In this document: one piece after another, positions 45,298 through 55,109 of the stretch
Numbering within the stretch: position 1 is the stretch's first letter
Layout: every line of letters starts with the position of its first letter
From: Helicobacter typhlonius
GTDB lineage: Bacteria > Campylobacterota > Campylobacteria > Campylobacterales > Helicobacteraceae
Reading direction: 5' to 3'
Assembly (NCBI RefSeq): GCF_001460635.1
Contig: NZ_LN907858.1
Coordinates: forward strand, 496,001 to 560,000
DNA length: 64,000 nucleotides
Notes under the pieces: model-generated
What the model was told of the DNA's origin: nothing
The model's input: only the letters and a program-made list of their open reading frames with translations
Databases searched by the model: none
Made by a program: the position numbers and the translations under genes

Positions 45298-46236
45298 ATG
45301 AAAATTGTTATACTTGATGCAGATACTCTAGGTGAATGCAACTTAGGTGCGATTAACGCTCTAGGAGAGGTTACAAGCTATGGTTTTAGCGCACCAAATG
45401 AAGTCTTAAATCGTTGCAAAGGCGCGGAGGTGGTGCTTACAAATAAAGTCGTGCTTGATGAGACGATTTTATCGCAACTTAGTGATTTGAAGCTCATTTG
45501 TATTACCGCCACAGGTATGAATAATGTTGATTTGGACTTTGCGGCAAAAAAGGGCATTATCGTTAAAAATGTCGCCGGATACTCGACAGATTCAGTAGCG
45601 CAGCATACCTTGAGTATTGCGCTGTCTCTTTTGGCGCGACTTAATTACTATGATGAGTATTGTAAAAGTGGTGCGTGGAGCAAAAGCCCCATTTTCGTGC
45701 ATATCAATGGCGGATTAAGGGAGATTAAGGATCTAAAATGGGGAATTATTGGTTTTGGTAGTATAGGGCAGCGCGTGGCGCATTTGGCACGAGCCTTTGA
45801 CGCGCAGGTGAGTTATTACTCTACAAGTGGGAAAAATACACAGAGTGATTATGAGCGTAAAAGTTTAGAATCTTTGCTTTCAGGTAGCGATATTATCTCT
45901 ATCCACGCCCCGCTTAATCCTCAAACAAAAAATCTCTTAAACCGCACAAATTTACATCTCCTTAAAGATGGCGCATTACTCATTAATGTTGGGCGAGGCG
46001 GGATTGTGAATGAGGAGGACATAGCCGAGATTCTAAAAAGTAAAGATATGTATTTTGGCGCAGATGTGCTAGAGACTGAACCAATGAGGGTAAATCACCC
46101 ATTTTTGAATCCTAGCATTACTCATAAGCTCCTCCTTACGCCACATACCGCGTGGGCGTATGATAAGGCAAGGGAGCGTTTAATCGCACTTACAGCAAAA
46201 AATATACAAGATTATGTAGAGCAAAAAAACCTTTAG
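45298..46236 (+). CDS. D-isomer-specific 2-hydroxyacid dehydrogenase
   Basis: A 312-residue NAD(P)-dependent dehydrogenase. The Rossmann loop is in WGIIGFGSIGQRVAHLA near residue 147. The catalytic Arg is in LINVGRGG, Glu in LETEP and His in TPHTAW near residue 279. This is the complete triad of the D-hydroxyacid dehydrogenase family (glycerate, lactate, phosphoglycerate). Which substrate it uses cannot be told. It lacks the C-terminal ACT domain of SerA. An AAGGACT site precedes the start. Confidence 0.88.
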   Translation: MKIVILDADTLGECNLGAINALGEVTSYGFSAPNEVLNRCKGAEVVLTNKVVLDETILSQLSDLKLICITATGMNNVDLDFAAKKGIIVKNVAGYSTDSVAQHTLSIALSLLARLNYYDEYCKSGAWSKSPIFVHINGGLREIKDLKWGIIGFGSIGQRVAHLARAFDAQVSYYSTSGKNTQSDYERKSLESLLSGSDIISIHAPLNPQTKNLLNRTNLHLLKDGALLINVGRGGIVNEEDIAEILKSKDMYFGADVLETEPMRVNHPFLNPSITHKLLLTPHTAWAYDKARERLIALTAKNIQDYVEQKNL

Positions 46237-46433
46237 TTTTGTGGCTTCTGGGTGTTTTGATTGAGCTTATGTTTTTGTGGCAACAAAAAAATCAAGCCTG
46301 TGTTTTACTTTATAGAATCTAAGATATAGATTCTATAATTTATATCTAGGATTTTAGAATCTGTGGCGGGGATAAATGTGCAGGGTAGCAAGTATTGCAG
46401 GGCAAGGGCAAATCATCAATAAGGGGTGCAAAA

Positions 46434-48476
46434 TTGCAGGGCAAAAAACTTTTTTTTATCTTTATATTACTTTTTATCGCGGTGCTTTGTGCTTTTGTGC
46501 TGACTTTTAAGCCAGAGAGGATTAGCCAAGAGGTGCTTGATTTGTTTCCGCAAAATGAAAGCAAAACTCTCATTGAGGCGCATAGGTATTTTGCAAGTTC
46601 AAAATATGTGCCACTCGCCATTAAAGGCTTTGATGAAAATGCACTCACAGAGCTAAAGGAGATTGAAAAATACCTTTTAGCCTTGCCTAATGTCGCTTCT
46701 ATTGTTGCCTATGATGTGGGGGCTAAGGCGCAACTCTATGATTTTTTGACGCATAATGAAAAGTATTTGCTTTCATTCAAGCAAGATTCTAAAGCTGTAA
46801 GCACAGATGCTAATAATATTTTTGCACCACTTTTGCACCACTTTGCTAATCCCTCAAGCAATTCTTACAATCAACACACTCTGCAAGATACAGCAAAAAA
46901 TATAGAATCTAGCCAAGATATACCAAAGCATTTAGAGGCTAAGGACTATGGGCTAATGCTTTTTGTAGAGCTAGAGAGTCTCGAGGATAGCGCATTGCAA
47001 GGCACATTAGAAGCATTCAAGAATCTTGCAAAGACTTATCCCACTTTGGTGTATTTTTCGCCAGATTTTATGCGTGTAGAGAATTTGCATTTGATTTTGC
47101 AGGAGGTCAATTTCCTCTTGAGCTTTGCCTCGCTCGTTTTTATTGTGCTATATTTTGTGATTATTCGCATACCTTTTCTTACATTTTGCACCATTTTGAC
47201 ACTGATTTTTTCAAATACAATAGCGATTTTGCTCACACTTTGTGTGTATCCTAAGGTTACAATTATGGCACTAAGCTTTGGTATGGGGATTTCAAACATT
47301 GCCATTGACTATATGATGCACCACCATTTTTTTGGTGCTTACACACATTCATCAAGTTTTGCAAATGCCTCACTGCCACGCCCAAGATTCAATAAAGCAG
47401 TATTTTATGGCTATCTCACCACAATGGTGGGCTTTGGCGTGTGCCTCTTTGTGCCTTTTCCGCTTTTGGCGCAACTTGCCCTTTATGCGATGATTTCACT
47501 TAGTGTTGCTTATGTGAGTTTTGCATTTATTTATCCACGCGTAGGCTTTAAAGAGCCTAGAATCTTTGCAAGTGTGGCGAAGATTCATAAGGGCATTGTG
47601 CCTAGCTTTGTGTTCCTAGTAATTTCACTTGCAGGGTTTATTTTTGTTTTTAACGCGCTTAAGCTTGATTTTGACTTATCAAAGCTTGATTATCAAAATA
47701 CTACAATGCTAGAGCAAAAGGCATTTTTTGAATCTTTGGCAGATAAAAATCAAAAGCAAGTGCTTCTTTTTGCACAAGAAAAAGAGGGGCTTATGCTCTT
47801 TGTGTGCGGACTTTTGCAACATATAGGTGAGATAAAGTTTCATATCAATGAGGGCAACTCACAGCTTTCACAATATTATTATCTCGCCTCATTTTCACAC
47901 ACCCAGCTTGAGGCAATGCGCTCATTGCTTGATGATATTACGCACGGAGAATCTCCGGCATATCTATGGAATACACAAGAATTAGAATCTATCACAAAAG
48001 CTCATATTGCGTTTGATTCTCGCTCCTTGCAAGAGATTATGGACGGCTTAGCAGATGATATTTATAAGCCAATGCTAATTGTGCTGCTTAGCGCGTTTTG
48101 TATTATGCTTGTAAGTCTTGCTTTTAGCACGGGTAGGGCTTTTCTCCACGCGTGGGCTTTTGTGCTATTTCCACTGAGTATGGCTTTATGTGTTGTGGCA
48201 AGCCATAGCGGATTCAATATGATGCACCTTTTTGCATTACTTATTCTTGTTGTTGTGAGTGTGGATTATGGGATTTATGCAATAAAAGAGGGGGAAAATC
48301 CCCGATCTACTCACGCGATTTTATTCTCCGCACTCACTACCGGTATAAGCTTTGGGATACTTATTACTTCACAGACAAAGGCACTCAACTCCTTTGGCGA
48401 GGTGATTTTTACCGGTATGTGCTGTATGCTCATCCTCCTTATCACTGCGCGTTTAAGCCAAAAAGGCAAGGAGTAA
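46434..48476 (+). CDS. RND/MMPL-type exporter, predicted
   Basis: A 680-residue inner-membrane protein with the MMPL/SSD layout: one N-terminal helix, a periplasmic domain, a cluster of five to six helices (about 235-390), a second periplasmic domain and another five helices at the end. It looks like half of an RND pump in one chain. It could export lipids or hydrophobic compounds. I chose TTG 46434, behind a GGGG-containing site. An upstream TTG at 46395 adds 13 residues with no better site. Confidence 0.7.
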   Translation: MQGKKLFFIFILLFIAVLCAFVLTFKPERISQEVLDLFPQNESKTLIEAHRYFASSKYVPLAIKGFDENALTELKEIEKYLLALPNVASIVAYDVGAKAQLYDFLTHNEKYLLSFKQDSKAVSTDANNIFAPLLHHFANPSSNSYNQHTLQDTAKNIESSQDIPKHLEAKDYGLMLFVELESLEDSALQGTLEAFKNLAKTYPTLVYFSPDFMRVENLHLILQEVNFLLSFASLVFIVLYFVIIRIPFLTFCTILTLIFSNTIAILLTLCVYPKVTIMALSFGMGISNIAIDYMMHHHFFGAYTHSSSFANASLPRPRFNKAVFYGYLTTMVGFGVCLFVPFPLLAQLALYAMISLSVAYVSFAFIYPRVGFKEPRIFASVAKIHKGIVPSFVFLVISLAGFIFVFNALKLDFDLSKLDYQNTTMLEQKAFFESLADKNQKQVLLFAQEKEGLMLFVCGLLQHIGEIKFHINEGNSQLSQYYYLASFSHTQLEAMRSLLDDITHGESPAYLWNTQELESITKAHIAFDSRSLQEIMDGLADDIYKPMLIVLLSAFCIMLVSLAFSTGRAFLHAWAFVLFPLSMALCVVASHSGFNMMHLFALLILVVVSVDYGIYAIKEGENPRSTHAILFSALTTGISFGILITSQTKALNSFGEVIFTGMCCMLILLITARLSQKGKE

Positions 48477-48942
48477 TGTTAGAATCCGCGCCTTATCTCA
48501 CTACATAAAGGAAAAGAATGAAACAGAAAAAATCTCTAGGAAGAAAGATTTTGCGAGAGATATTGCGCCTTCTATACAAGCTTTGCTCTAGATTATGGAC
48601 TTATGCAAAGGGTGGTAAGCCAATGAGTAAGGCGGAAATCGCACAAGATAAGGCAGACTACACGCGACTTAATGCAGATGAGCGTTTCAAGCTTGATAAT
48701 GCGTGGGATTATCTTTGTTTAGAAGACAAATATGCCCAAAATGGCACATCTATTGATAAGCAATATTTTATACAAGATATATGGGGTGCGCAAAAGGTGC
48801 TAGAGTATAAGCCGAGTGTGCATTATGATGTGGGCTCTAGTGTAAATGGTTTTATCGCTCATCTCCTCGCACAAAAACAAAAGGTTGTTTTGTTTGATAT
48901 TCGTCCTATGGATAATCAATTTGACACTCGCTTCTTAAAAGC

Positions 48943-48955
48943 GGGGGGGGGGGGG
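48943..48955 (+). repeat. G13 tract inside the methyltransferase gene
   Basis: Thirteen consecutive G. The current length puts TAA in frame right after the tract. Lengths of 11 or 14 would read through. Confidence 0.9.
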
Positions 48956-49325
48956 TAACCTATATCCAAGAAAATGCCACGCTTTTAGCGGGTATTGCGG
49001 ATAATTCTATAGAATCTCTCTCGGCTTTATGTAGTGTGGAGCATTTTGGGCTTGGGAGATATGGAGACCCTATAGAGCCTGACGCGTGGGAGAAAGCACT
49101 CAAGTCATTTCAAAGAGTGTTAAAGTCTAAGGGTAGGTTATTTTTCAGTGTGCCAGTGGCGAGTGAAGATAGACTATGTTTTAATGCGCATAGAATCTAC
49201 AAGCCACAAAGTATTATAGATGTGCTTGATGAAATGCAAATTATAGAAATGGGCTATATCCCCGATACACTTGATGTTGTAGAATGTATGAAGTGGGAAA
49301 ATGAGAGTTTGCAAATAAACCAAAA

Positions 49326-49369
49326 TGCAATAGCTTCTCTTCCTGCACCGCATAAGAGAAGCTATTGCA
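49326..49369. repeat. 16-bp perfect inverted repeat in the methyltransferase 3' end
   Basis: TGCAATAGCTTCTCTT (49326-49341) and its exact reverse complement (49354-49369) flank a 12-nt loop. The repeat lies inside coding sequence, and about 30 nt beyond the rpsO stop on the other strand, so it may serve as a terminator for rpsO or the methyltransferase. Confidence 0.7.
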
Positions 49370-49398
49370 CCGGGCTATTTGCCTTTGAAAAGAAGTAG

Positions 49399-49671
49399 TT
49401 ATCTATCTTTTAGCTTAAGCTCTGTAATGAGCTTGGCATAGCGATCATATTGCGTTTTTTTAAGATAGCCAAGAAGTGATTTTCTCTGTCCTACGAGCTT
49501 CAAAAGTCCTAAGCGACTTGAGTGGTCCTTAGGATTTGCTTTCAAATGCTCTGTCAAATCCGCAATTCTTTGTGAGAGTAGCGCAATTTGCACTTCACTT
49601 GAGCCTGTATCTTTGCTGTCTCGTGCAAACTTCGCGATAATCTCTTTCTTTTTCGCCATATCTAAAGCCAT
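49399..49671 (-). CDS. rpsO: 30S ribosomal protein S15
   Basis: A primary 16S rRNA-binding ribosomal protein of 90 residues ([20 protein letters not shown] at the start). The [20 protein letters not shown] rRNA-binding segment and [10 protein letters not shown] are present. ATG 49671 has a GGAGGTC site. The longer frame from 49707 is rejected. It converges with the methyltransferase gene with no gap. Confidence 0.97.
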   Translation of the reverse strand: MALDMAKKKEIIAKFARDSKDTGSSEVQIALLSQRIADLTEHLKANPKDHSSRLGLLKLVGQRKSLLGYLKKTQYDRYAKLITELKLKDR

Positions 49672-49804
49672 TTGACCTCCTTGATTGGTATAAATTAAAG
49701 GACGCATTCTATCCTAAAAACCTAAAAAACGCATAAAATAAGCCCCATATCTACAAAGATTCACTATTTATTTAAGTGAAAGTCCTCACTTATGAATCTA
49801 GCCA

Positions 49805-51121
49805 TTAAAAAGTATGGCGTATATAGAAAAATGCGTGAGAGCGGTCATCTTTACGATTGTTAGTAAGCACTGCTGGTCTATTTGCTTGATCTACATAAGA
49901 ACCTCCAAGAGGACTATATCCTGCTTTAGTTGTATCACTAAACCATTCTAATTTTCCACCTATAGAAATATCCTCACGGATTTGATAATTAAGGATAAAT
50001 GCCACGCTTTGTTCTGCACTTCTTGGGCTATTTGTGCCGCGTCCTAAAATTTTCCAATCAAAATTTCCATAATTTGCACCTAAAAAGCCATAACCTGTAA
50101 CTGCATTTCTCCCTATAATGTCATTAAGAGCCTGCCCTATATCATACGCACTTCCTGTCCAAATATCAAGTGATAGAGGATTCCCCCAACGCCCTATAAG
50201 TTCACTTGCATTACCAAAGTTTTGATAATACCCTGCACCAAAGAAAAACATATTTATTTCAAATTTTTGCTCAATATGAAGTGTATAAGAGTATTTTTCC
50301 ACCTCACCCCATCTAGCATCTGCATATCCTATCCTACTTGAATCAGCCACAGGAGCAAGAAATCGAATTTTAGTTAAAGATTTGAATCCCTGTGCTTCTT
50401 TGCTCGGATTACTATCAAAAGTGATACTTGCCCCAGGTGCGGTATATACACCCGGAGTATAGTAAGAAAATGCAGAGAGTGTAAGCCCACTACTGCTAAA
50501 ATCAAGTCCTGCTGCATAAATATTACGCGTAGCCCCACCTGCATATGTGCCAAGCACACGATAGAAATCATTAAACCATTGGTCATATGCAAAGGCACGG
50601 CGATTTGATAAAAAGCCCCAAAGTTTTACACCACCTGCTTGAAAATAACCTTCTGCCCCTTGAGTGTAGCCGCTAAACCATTCCCCAACCTTTCCAGATT
50701 CATAACGACCTGCTTTAAGATACACATTCTCTCCATAGCTATATTCTAAAAAAGCATTTTGCACCATATAGTTTTGCACCCTCTCTTTATCCCACGCAGT
50801 TCCAAAATATGCTGTAACAACAGGCGAACCAATATTAGAGACTAATGAGTCATTGCGAGTAGAATCAAAAGCTAATCCACCAATAGCCCCGCCAAGTCCA
50901 GCTTTGAATCCTGCTCCTAAATCTGCATTGAGATTAAGCTGTGCGAATAATGTTGTAAAACTCTCTGTTGGTGCTTGATTGTTTGCTTTATCAAACTTTT
51001 GGTTGTTAAAACCCCACTTTGTGAAACTCTCTGCTGAACCACTTACTTTATAATCAAAAGCATTGAGACTAGAAGTAAGCAACCCCCCCCCTAAAGCTAT
51101 ATACGCTAAAGTTTTTTTCAT
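49805..51121 (-). CDS. Outer-membrane porin-like protein with a G9 tract in the signal sequence
   Basis: A 438-residue beta-barrel protein. The signal peptide (KKTLAYIALGGGLLTSSLNA) is followed by many amphipathic strands and a C-terminal FFYIRHTF ending in phenylalanine. It resembles the Helicobacter Hof/OprD-like porin family. The GGG in the signal peptide is coded by nine consecutive G (plus-strand C9 at 51083-51091), now in frame. Slippage would switch expression off. A large dyad lies in the upstream region. Confidence 0.82.
   Translation of the reverse strand: MKKTLAYIALGGGLLTSSLNAFDYKVSGSAESFTKWGFNNQKFDKANNQAPTESFTTLFAQLNLNADLGAGFKAGLGGAIGGLAFDSTRNDSLVSNIGSPVVTAYFGTAWDKERVQNYMVQNAFLEYSYGENVYLKAGRYESGKVGEWFSGYTQGAEGYFQAGGVKLWGFLSNRRAFAYDQWFNDFYRVLGTYAGGATRNIYAAGLDFSSSGLTLSAFSYYTPGVYTAPGASITFDSNPSKEAQGFKSLTKIRFLAPVADSSRIGYADARWGEVEKYSYTLHIEQKFEINMFFFGAGYYQNFGNASELIGRWGNPLSLDIWTGSAYDIGQALNDIIGRNAVTGYGFLGANYGNFDWKILGRGTNSPRSAEQSVAFILNYQIREDISIGGKLEWFSDTTKAGYSPLGGSYVDQANRPAVLTNNRKDDRSHAFFYIRHTF
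51083..51091 (-). repeat. G9 tract in the porin signal sequence
   Basis: C9 on the plus strand, coding for three glycines. The gene is in frame at nine. Any change not divisible by three would truncate the protein near residue 15-25. Confidence 0.85.
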
Positions 51122-51152
51122 TTTCTTTCCTTTGTGTTGTAGAAATTAAAAT

Positions 51153-51194
51153 ATTCTTAAAAAATATTGTAAATATTTACATATTTTTAAGAAT
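51153..51194. promoter_or_regulatory. 42-bp imperfect dyad upstream of the porin gene
   Basis: Outer arms ATTCTTAAAAA and TTTTTAAGAAT enclose a perfect 14-bp palindrome TGTAAATATTTACA (51168-51181). It lies 32-73 bp upstream of the porin start, where an operator would be. It does not clearly match a Fur or NikR consensus that I know. AT-rich chance symmetry is possible but unlikely at this length. Confidence 0.5.
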
Positions 51195-51280
51195 ACAATA
51201 TGTATTTTAACATTTTATACTTAATTTTTACTTAATACATTACAATAAAACAAGAAACAAAAAAGGCGAAGATAGGCGAC

Positions 51281-52174
51281 TTAAGCACAAATACAAAACT
51301 CTAGCACTGCCATACGCACACATACACCATTGGTTACTTGCTCCAAAACCTTGCAACGAGGATCTTTAAGAACCTCATCATCAATATCAATATTACGATG
51401 CACAGGTCCGGGGTGCAAAACAATCACATCTCTATCGCCTAAAATTTCTGGTGTAATGCAATATTGTGAAGCATAGTCTTTGAGTGAGCCATAAATTTGC
51501 TTATCGTGCCTTTCAGTTTGCGTGCGTAAGCTCATAAATACATCAACTTCCTTGGCAATTTCACGCAAATATGTTGTTGTGTAGAGATTTGTAGGTGGAA
51601 GAAAATGTGGTGGAGCAACCAAAATCACCTCCATACCAAAACGTGTAAGCAATTCTATATTACTATTTGCCACGCGTGAATTTTTAATATCACCCACAAT
51701 GGCAATTTTTTTGCCTTTAAGATTCTCCACATCATTACCAAAATGCTCCTTTAAAGTAAGTAAATCAAGCAAGGCTTGTGTAGGGTGTGCGTGTGCGCCA
51801 TCACCACCATTAATAATAGAACAACTCACTTGAGATTTGAGATAATACCCAGCTCCAGCGTTTTTATGCCGAATAATGATTGCATTAGGTTTCATAGCGT
51901 TAAGATTAGCTGCAGTATCAGACATACTCTCGCCCTTAGCAGTAGAGCTTTTACTCACATCAAGTCGCACTACATCAGCGCTTAAGCGTTTAGCAGCGAT
52001 TTCAAAGCTAGAGAGTGTGCGTGTGGAGTTTTCAAAAAAAATTGTAATGATTGTCTTGTTTTTTAGGCTTTCCCTATGGCGCATATCTTTATAGATTTGG
52101 GCTGATGAGAGGATAGATTCAATTTGTTCTGTGCTTAGGTCGCTTGTGCGAAGGAGATGTTTGGGTGGTTGCAT
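51281..52174 (-). CDS. pyrB: Aspartate carbamoyltransferase catalytic subunit
   Basis: Condenses carbamoyl phosphate with aspartate in pyrimidine synthesis. The 297-residue protein has the carbamoyl phosphate site [13 protein letters not shown] near residue 47, [17 protein letters not shown] near 129, and [20 protein letters not shown] near the C-terminus. No pyrI is adjacent. It is transcribed alone. Confidence 0.96.
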   Translation of the reverse strand: MQPPKHLLRTSDLSTEQIESILSSAQIYKDMRHRESLKNKTIITIFFENSTRTLSSFEIAAKRLSADVVRLDVSKSSTAKGESMSDTAANLNAMKPNAIIIRHKNAGAGYYLKSQVSCSIINGGDGAHAHPTQALLDLLTLKEHFGNDVENLKGKKIAIVGDIKNSRVANSNIELLTRFGMEVILVAPPHFLPPTNLYTTTYLREIAKEVDVFMSLRTQTERHDKQIYGSLKDYASQYCITPEILGDRDVIVLHPGPVHRNIDIDDEVLKDPRCKVLEQVTNGVCVRMAVLEFCICA

Positions 52175-52279
52175 AAAATAGAATCCTTTATGTGAAATCT
52201 TGCGCTATTGTATCAAAGTTTGTGATAAAATTACATTGCTTTCTTGCAATATTCATAGAATCTAAGCAAAGTTACGGAT

Positions 52280-52816
52280 ATGTTATTTACTAGAATTTTT
52301 ATCATCATAATGTGTGTGCTGTGTGTGGGTTGTAGTGATTTTCATCGTAAAGATTTCGTGCATATCCCTTCAGCTCATAATAGCACGCAAAAGACACAAA
52401 AAGAAAATGCCATTCAGGCGATGCGCAAGGGGCAGATTCTAGATAATAATCGCACACGCGTGTTGATGATTGTGCGCTATATGAATGAAGTGAGCAAAGA
52501 TTTTGTGAGTGGCAGTGATGAGGTGTTTTTAGTAGAAATGTATGCACGAGATGAAAAAATAGCGCAAAATAGACTTTCTTTCACATTAAAAAATACATAC
52601 AAAAGCATTGAGGCATATGAAGTGCTTATACAAGACAAGCGAGATTTGGGGCAGTTCGCGCCTGATATTGTGTATAATGACATTTACAAAGTCTCATTTA
52701 GTAGCATTGGATTTAGAGGGAGAGATAGCCTAAAGCTCATTGCACATATAAAGGGGATTGGCGATATTAGCTTTGACTTTGGTTATATAAAACTAAAAGG
52801 TAATCTCGCAAGGTAA
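52280..52816 (+). CDS. Hypothetical lipoprotein
   Basis: A 178-residue protein with a lipoprotein signal (FTRIFIIIMCVLCVGC, lipidated cysteine at about residue 18) and a beta-rich remainder. It overlaps the tlyA start by one base, so it is probably co-transcribed with tlyA and ribF. I do not recognise the family. Confidence 0.7.
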   Translation: MLFTRIFIIIMCVLCVGCSDFHRKDFVHIPSAHNSTQKTQKENAIQAMRKGQILDNNRTRVLMIVRYMNEVSKDFVSGSDEVFLVEMYARDEKIAQNRLSFTLKNTYKSIEAYEVLIQDKRDLGQFAPDIVYNDIYKVSFSSIGFRGRDSLKLIAHIKGIGDISFDFGYIKLKGNLAR

Positions 52817-53571
52817 TGCAACGATTAGACAATTACTGCTCTAAGATTCTATCCTCACGCACAAAGGCACAAGAGGCTATTGCACTAGGTTGCGTGAGTG
52901 TCAATGGTAAAAAAGTTTATAGAAATGCCACATTGTTAGAATCCAGCGATGAGATTCATATTGATACGCAGGGTTTGCTCGTTGGCAGGGCAGGATACAA
53001 GCTAAGAAGCTTTGTTAAGAGACTTGAGGAGGCGCATTTGTGGGAGCAAAATCATCTCCACAATAAGCGAGTATGCGATATTGGCTCTAGCACCGGAGGC
53101 TTCGCGCAAGTGCTTTTAGAATGCGGTGTGCGTGAGGTGGTGTGTGTCGATGTGGGGACAAATCAGCTTCACGCGAGTGTAAGGGAAGATTCTAGAGTGC
53201 GAGTTTTTGAGCAATGTGATGCGAGGGATTTTAATGATGAAATAGGCTTTGACCTGCTTTTGTGCGATGTGAGCTTCATCTCGCTTTATAAGCTTGTAGA
53301 GAGTTTCAAGCGCATTTCTAGTAAGGAATATATTTGGCTTTTTAAGCCACAATTTGAAGTTGGTAAGCATATCGAAAGAGACAAAAAGGGTGTGATTAAG
53401 GATAAAAATATAGGATTCAAGGCTTTAGAAAAATTTTGTTTTGATGTGCGCGAAGATTTTAACATTATTCACACCGCGCAAAGCGATATAGCAGGAAAGG
53501 AGGGGAATATTGAGTTTTTTATCTATGCCGCAAGACGCACAGATTCAGGGTTTGGCACTGGGAAAATTTGA
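52816..53571 (+). CDS. tlyA: TlyA-family rRNA 2'-O-methyltransferase
   Basis: A 251-residue protein with an N-terminal S4 RNA-binding domain (RLDNYCSKILSSRTKAQEAI, about 1-60) and an FtsJ-like methyltransferase domain. The SAM loop is VCDIGSSTGGFAQ near residue 90, and FDLLLCDVSFISL is near 150. TlyA proteins methylate 16S and/or 23S rRNA cytidines and confer capreomycin sensitivity; the older haemolysin name also persists. The last 62 nt overlap ribF. Confidence 0.92.
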   Translation: MQRLDNYCSKILSSRTKAQEAIALGCVSVNGKKVYRNATLLESSDEIHIDTQGLLVGRAGYKLRSFVKRLEEAHLWEQNHLHNKRVCDIGSSTGGFAQVLLECGVREVVCVDVGTNQLHASVREDSRVRVFEQCDARDFNDEIGFDLLLCDVSFISLYKLVESFKRISSKEYIWLFKPQFEVGKHIERDKKGVIKDKNIGFKALEKFCFDVREDFNIIHTAQSDIAGKEGNIEFFIYAARRTDSGFGTGKI

Positions 53572-54361
53572 TGGTATGCACCTTGCCCATAGGGCGTTAA
53601 TCACGCATTTACCACCTCAAAGCACCTTGCTCTGCATAGAGAGCAAGGGCGAGACGCTTACACCAAATAAAGCTCTGTATAGCCCTTATCCCGTTATTTC
53701 GGTGTGCTTTGAGGAGATTATGGGCTGGAGTGGCGCATACTTTATGGAAATTATCAATGACAAATTTCCCTCTTTGGTTCAATTAGTCGTGGGCTATGAT
53801 TTTGCTTTTGGCAAAAATCGCGCGTATGGCGTGAATGAGCTTATAGAATTTTTTGGTAAAAAGGTGCTAGTTATGCCTGAATTTCGCGTCAATGGTGTGA
53901 GTGTGCATTCAAGCCTCATTAAAGCATCTATCCGCGCGGGTGATATGCAAAAGGCGGCAAAAATGCTTGGTAGATTCTATTATATAGAGGGTGGTATCAT
54001 ACCCGGACAGAATCTTGGTTCAAAGGTGCTTTATGCAACTATCAATATTCGCGCACAGGATTATGTGTTGCCACAAAATGGTGTGTATGCGACTTTCACG
54101 CAGCTTGGAGAGGAATTGCTACCGAGCGTGAGTTTCATAGGAAATCGCCTAAGCACCGACAATGCTTTTAGTATAGAGACGCATATACTCGAACGTGAGA
54201 TTCATATTTTGCCTAACGATAGAGCAGGGATATTTTTCGTGCAAAAAATACGAGACAATCAGCAGTTTTTGAATCTGCAGTGCTTGAAAGAAGCGATTAC
54301 ACAAGATGTGCAAGAGGCTGGGGAGATTTTGCATAATGCGGATAAAAATTTAGCATTGTAG
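53510..54361 (+). CDS. ribF: Bifunctional riboflavin kinase / FAD synthetase
   Basis: Makes FMN and FAD from riboflavin. The 283-residue protein has the nucleotidyltransferase start LALGKFDGMHLAHRALI near residue 15, the VGYDFAFGKNRAYGV segment near 95 and a shorter kinase-like C-terminus. I chose TTG 53510, because GGAAAGGAGGGG lies 5 nt upstream, inside tlyA. ATG 53525 is an alternative. Translation is probably coupled to tlyA. Confidence 0.87.
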   Translation: MSFLSMPQDAQIQGLALGKFDGMHLAHRALITHLPPQSTLLCIESKGETLTPNKALYSPYPVISVCFEEIMGWSGAYFMEIINDKFPSLVQLVVGYDFAFGKNRAYGVNELIEFFGKKVLVMPEFRVNGVSVHSSLIKASIRAGDMQKAAKMLGRFYYIEGGIIPGQNLGSKVLYATINIRAQDYVLPQNGVYATFTQLGEELLPSVSFIGNRLSTDNAFSIETHILEREIHILPNDRAGIFFVQKIRDNQQFLNLQCLKEAITQDVQEAGEILHNADKNLAL

Positions 54362-54604
54362 TTGTGGGTGCAACACATTTTGTGAAGTAAAGATTCTAAA
54401 ATTTTCAAATAAAGAAAGCCTTACAAAATACTTTTTCTCTACATTTTTTAGAATCTTTGCTTTTTGTAGCCTCATTTTGTCGCAATGTTATACATTTTCA
54501 ATATTTTTGTTTTATTTTATTTATTTAAACTTTGTTTATTAATACAGATTTCGGTAAAAGAGGTCTAAGTCGTTGGAGGATTTATTTAAAAAAGGAAGAT
54601 TTGA

Positions 54605-55096
54605 ATGGGTGGAGAGAAAATTGTTAGCGGTTTTTTGGTATCAAAAACTGACCCAAAGGGCAAAATAACTTATTGCAATCAAGCATTTATTGATATTTCT
54701 GGTTTTACCGAGCAAGAGCTTTTGGGCAAACCTCATAATATCGTGCGGCACGCTGATATGCCACGAAGTATTTTTGCATATTTGTGGAAAAAAATCCAAA
54801 ATAGAGAAGAAGTCAATGTATATGTAAAAAACCTCTCTAAAGACGGAAGCTATTATTGGGTTTTTGCGAATGTAACACCATCTTTTGATATGAATGACAA
54901 TATTATTGGATACTATTCTGTGCGGAGAAAACCAAATGCAAAAGGGATAAAAATCGCTACTGAACTCTATGCTAAAATAAAAGAAGCAGAAAAAAATGGT
55001 GGTATAGAATCTGGCTTGGCACTTTTTCACAAACATTTTCAAGAGCTGGGTGAAAGCTATGAGGATTTCATTTTGCATACGCAAGTAGAGCAATAA
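54605..55096 (+). CDS. PAS-domain sensor protein (CetB/Aer-like)
   Basis: A 163-residue cytoplasmic protein with one PAS domain. [40 protein letters not shown] and [20 protein letters not shown] are the Aer/CetB-type FAD-binding signature segments. It lacks its own membrane and signalling domain and is paired 13 nt upstream of a chemoreceptor, the split arrangement of CetB/CetA energy taxis in Campylobacter jejuni. A GGAAGAT site precedes the start. Confidence 0.8.
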   Translation: MGGEKIVSGFLVSKTDPKGKITYCNQAFIDISGFTEQELLGKPHNIVRHADMPRSIFAYLWKKIQNREEVNVYVKNLSKDGSYYWVFANVTPSFDMNDNIIGYYSVRRKPNAKGIKIATELYAKIKEAEKNGGIESGLALFHKHFQELGESYEDFILHTQVEQ

Positions 55097-55109
55097 AAGG
55101 AGGTGGGAA

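Larger units (their letters stand above)
48518..49398 (+). pseudogene. Phase-variable SAM-dependent methyltransferase (DUF268-like), out of frame
   Basis: The first frame (146 codons) runs into a run of 13 G at 48943-48955 and stops. The matching downstream frame continues V-T-Y-I-Q-E-N-A-T and ends at 49398. One more or two fewer G would give a single 292-293-residue protein. Features are a signal-like basic helix at the N-terminus, HYDVGSSVNGFIAHLL near residue 108 as the SAM loop, and SLSALCSVEHFGLGRYGDPI, typical of DUF268-like methyltransferases near surface-glycan loci. As sequenced, the switch is off. The 3' end meets rpsO head-on. Confidence 0.8.

Noticed and set aside
46311-46337. 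10-bp dyad after the hydroxyacid dehydrogenase as a terminator
   Set aside because: TATAGAATCT/AGATTCTATA pairs well but no T run follows, and the word is common in the whole window, so I do not call it a terminator.
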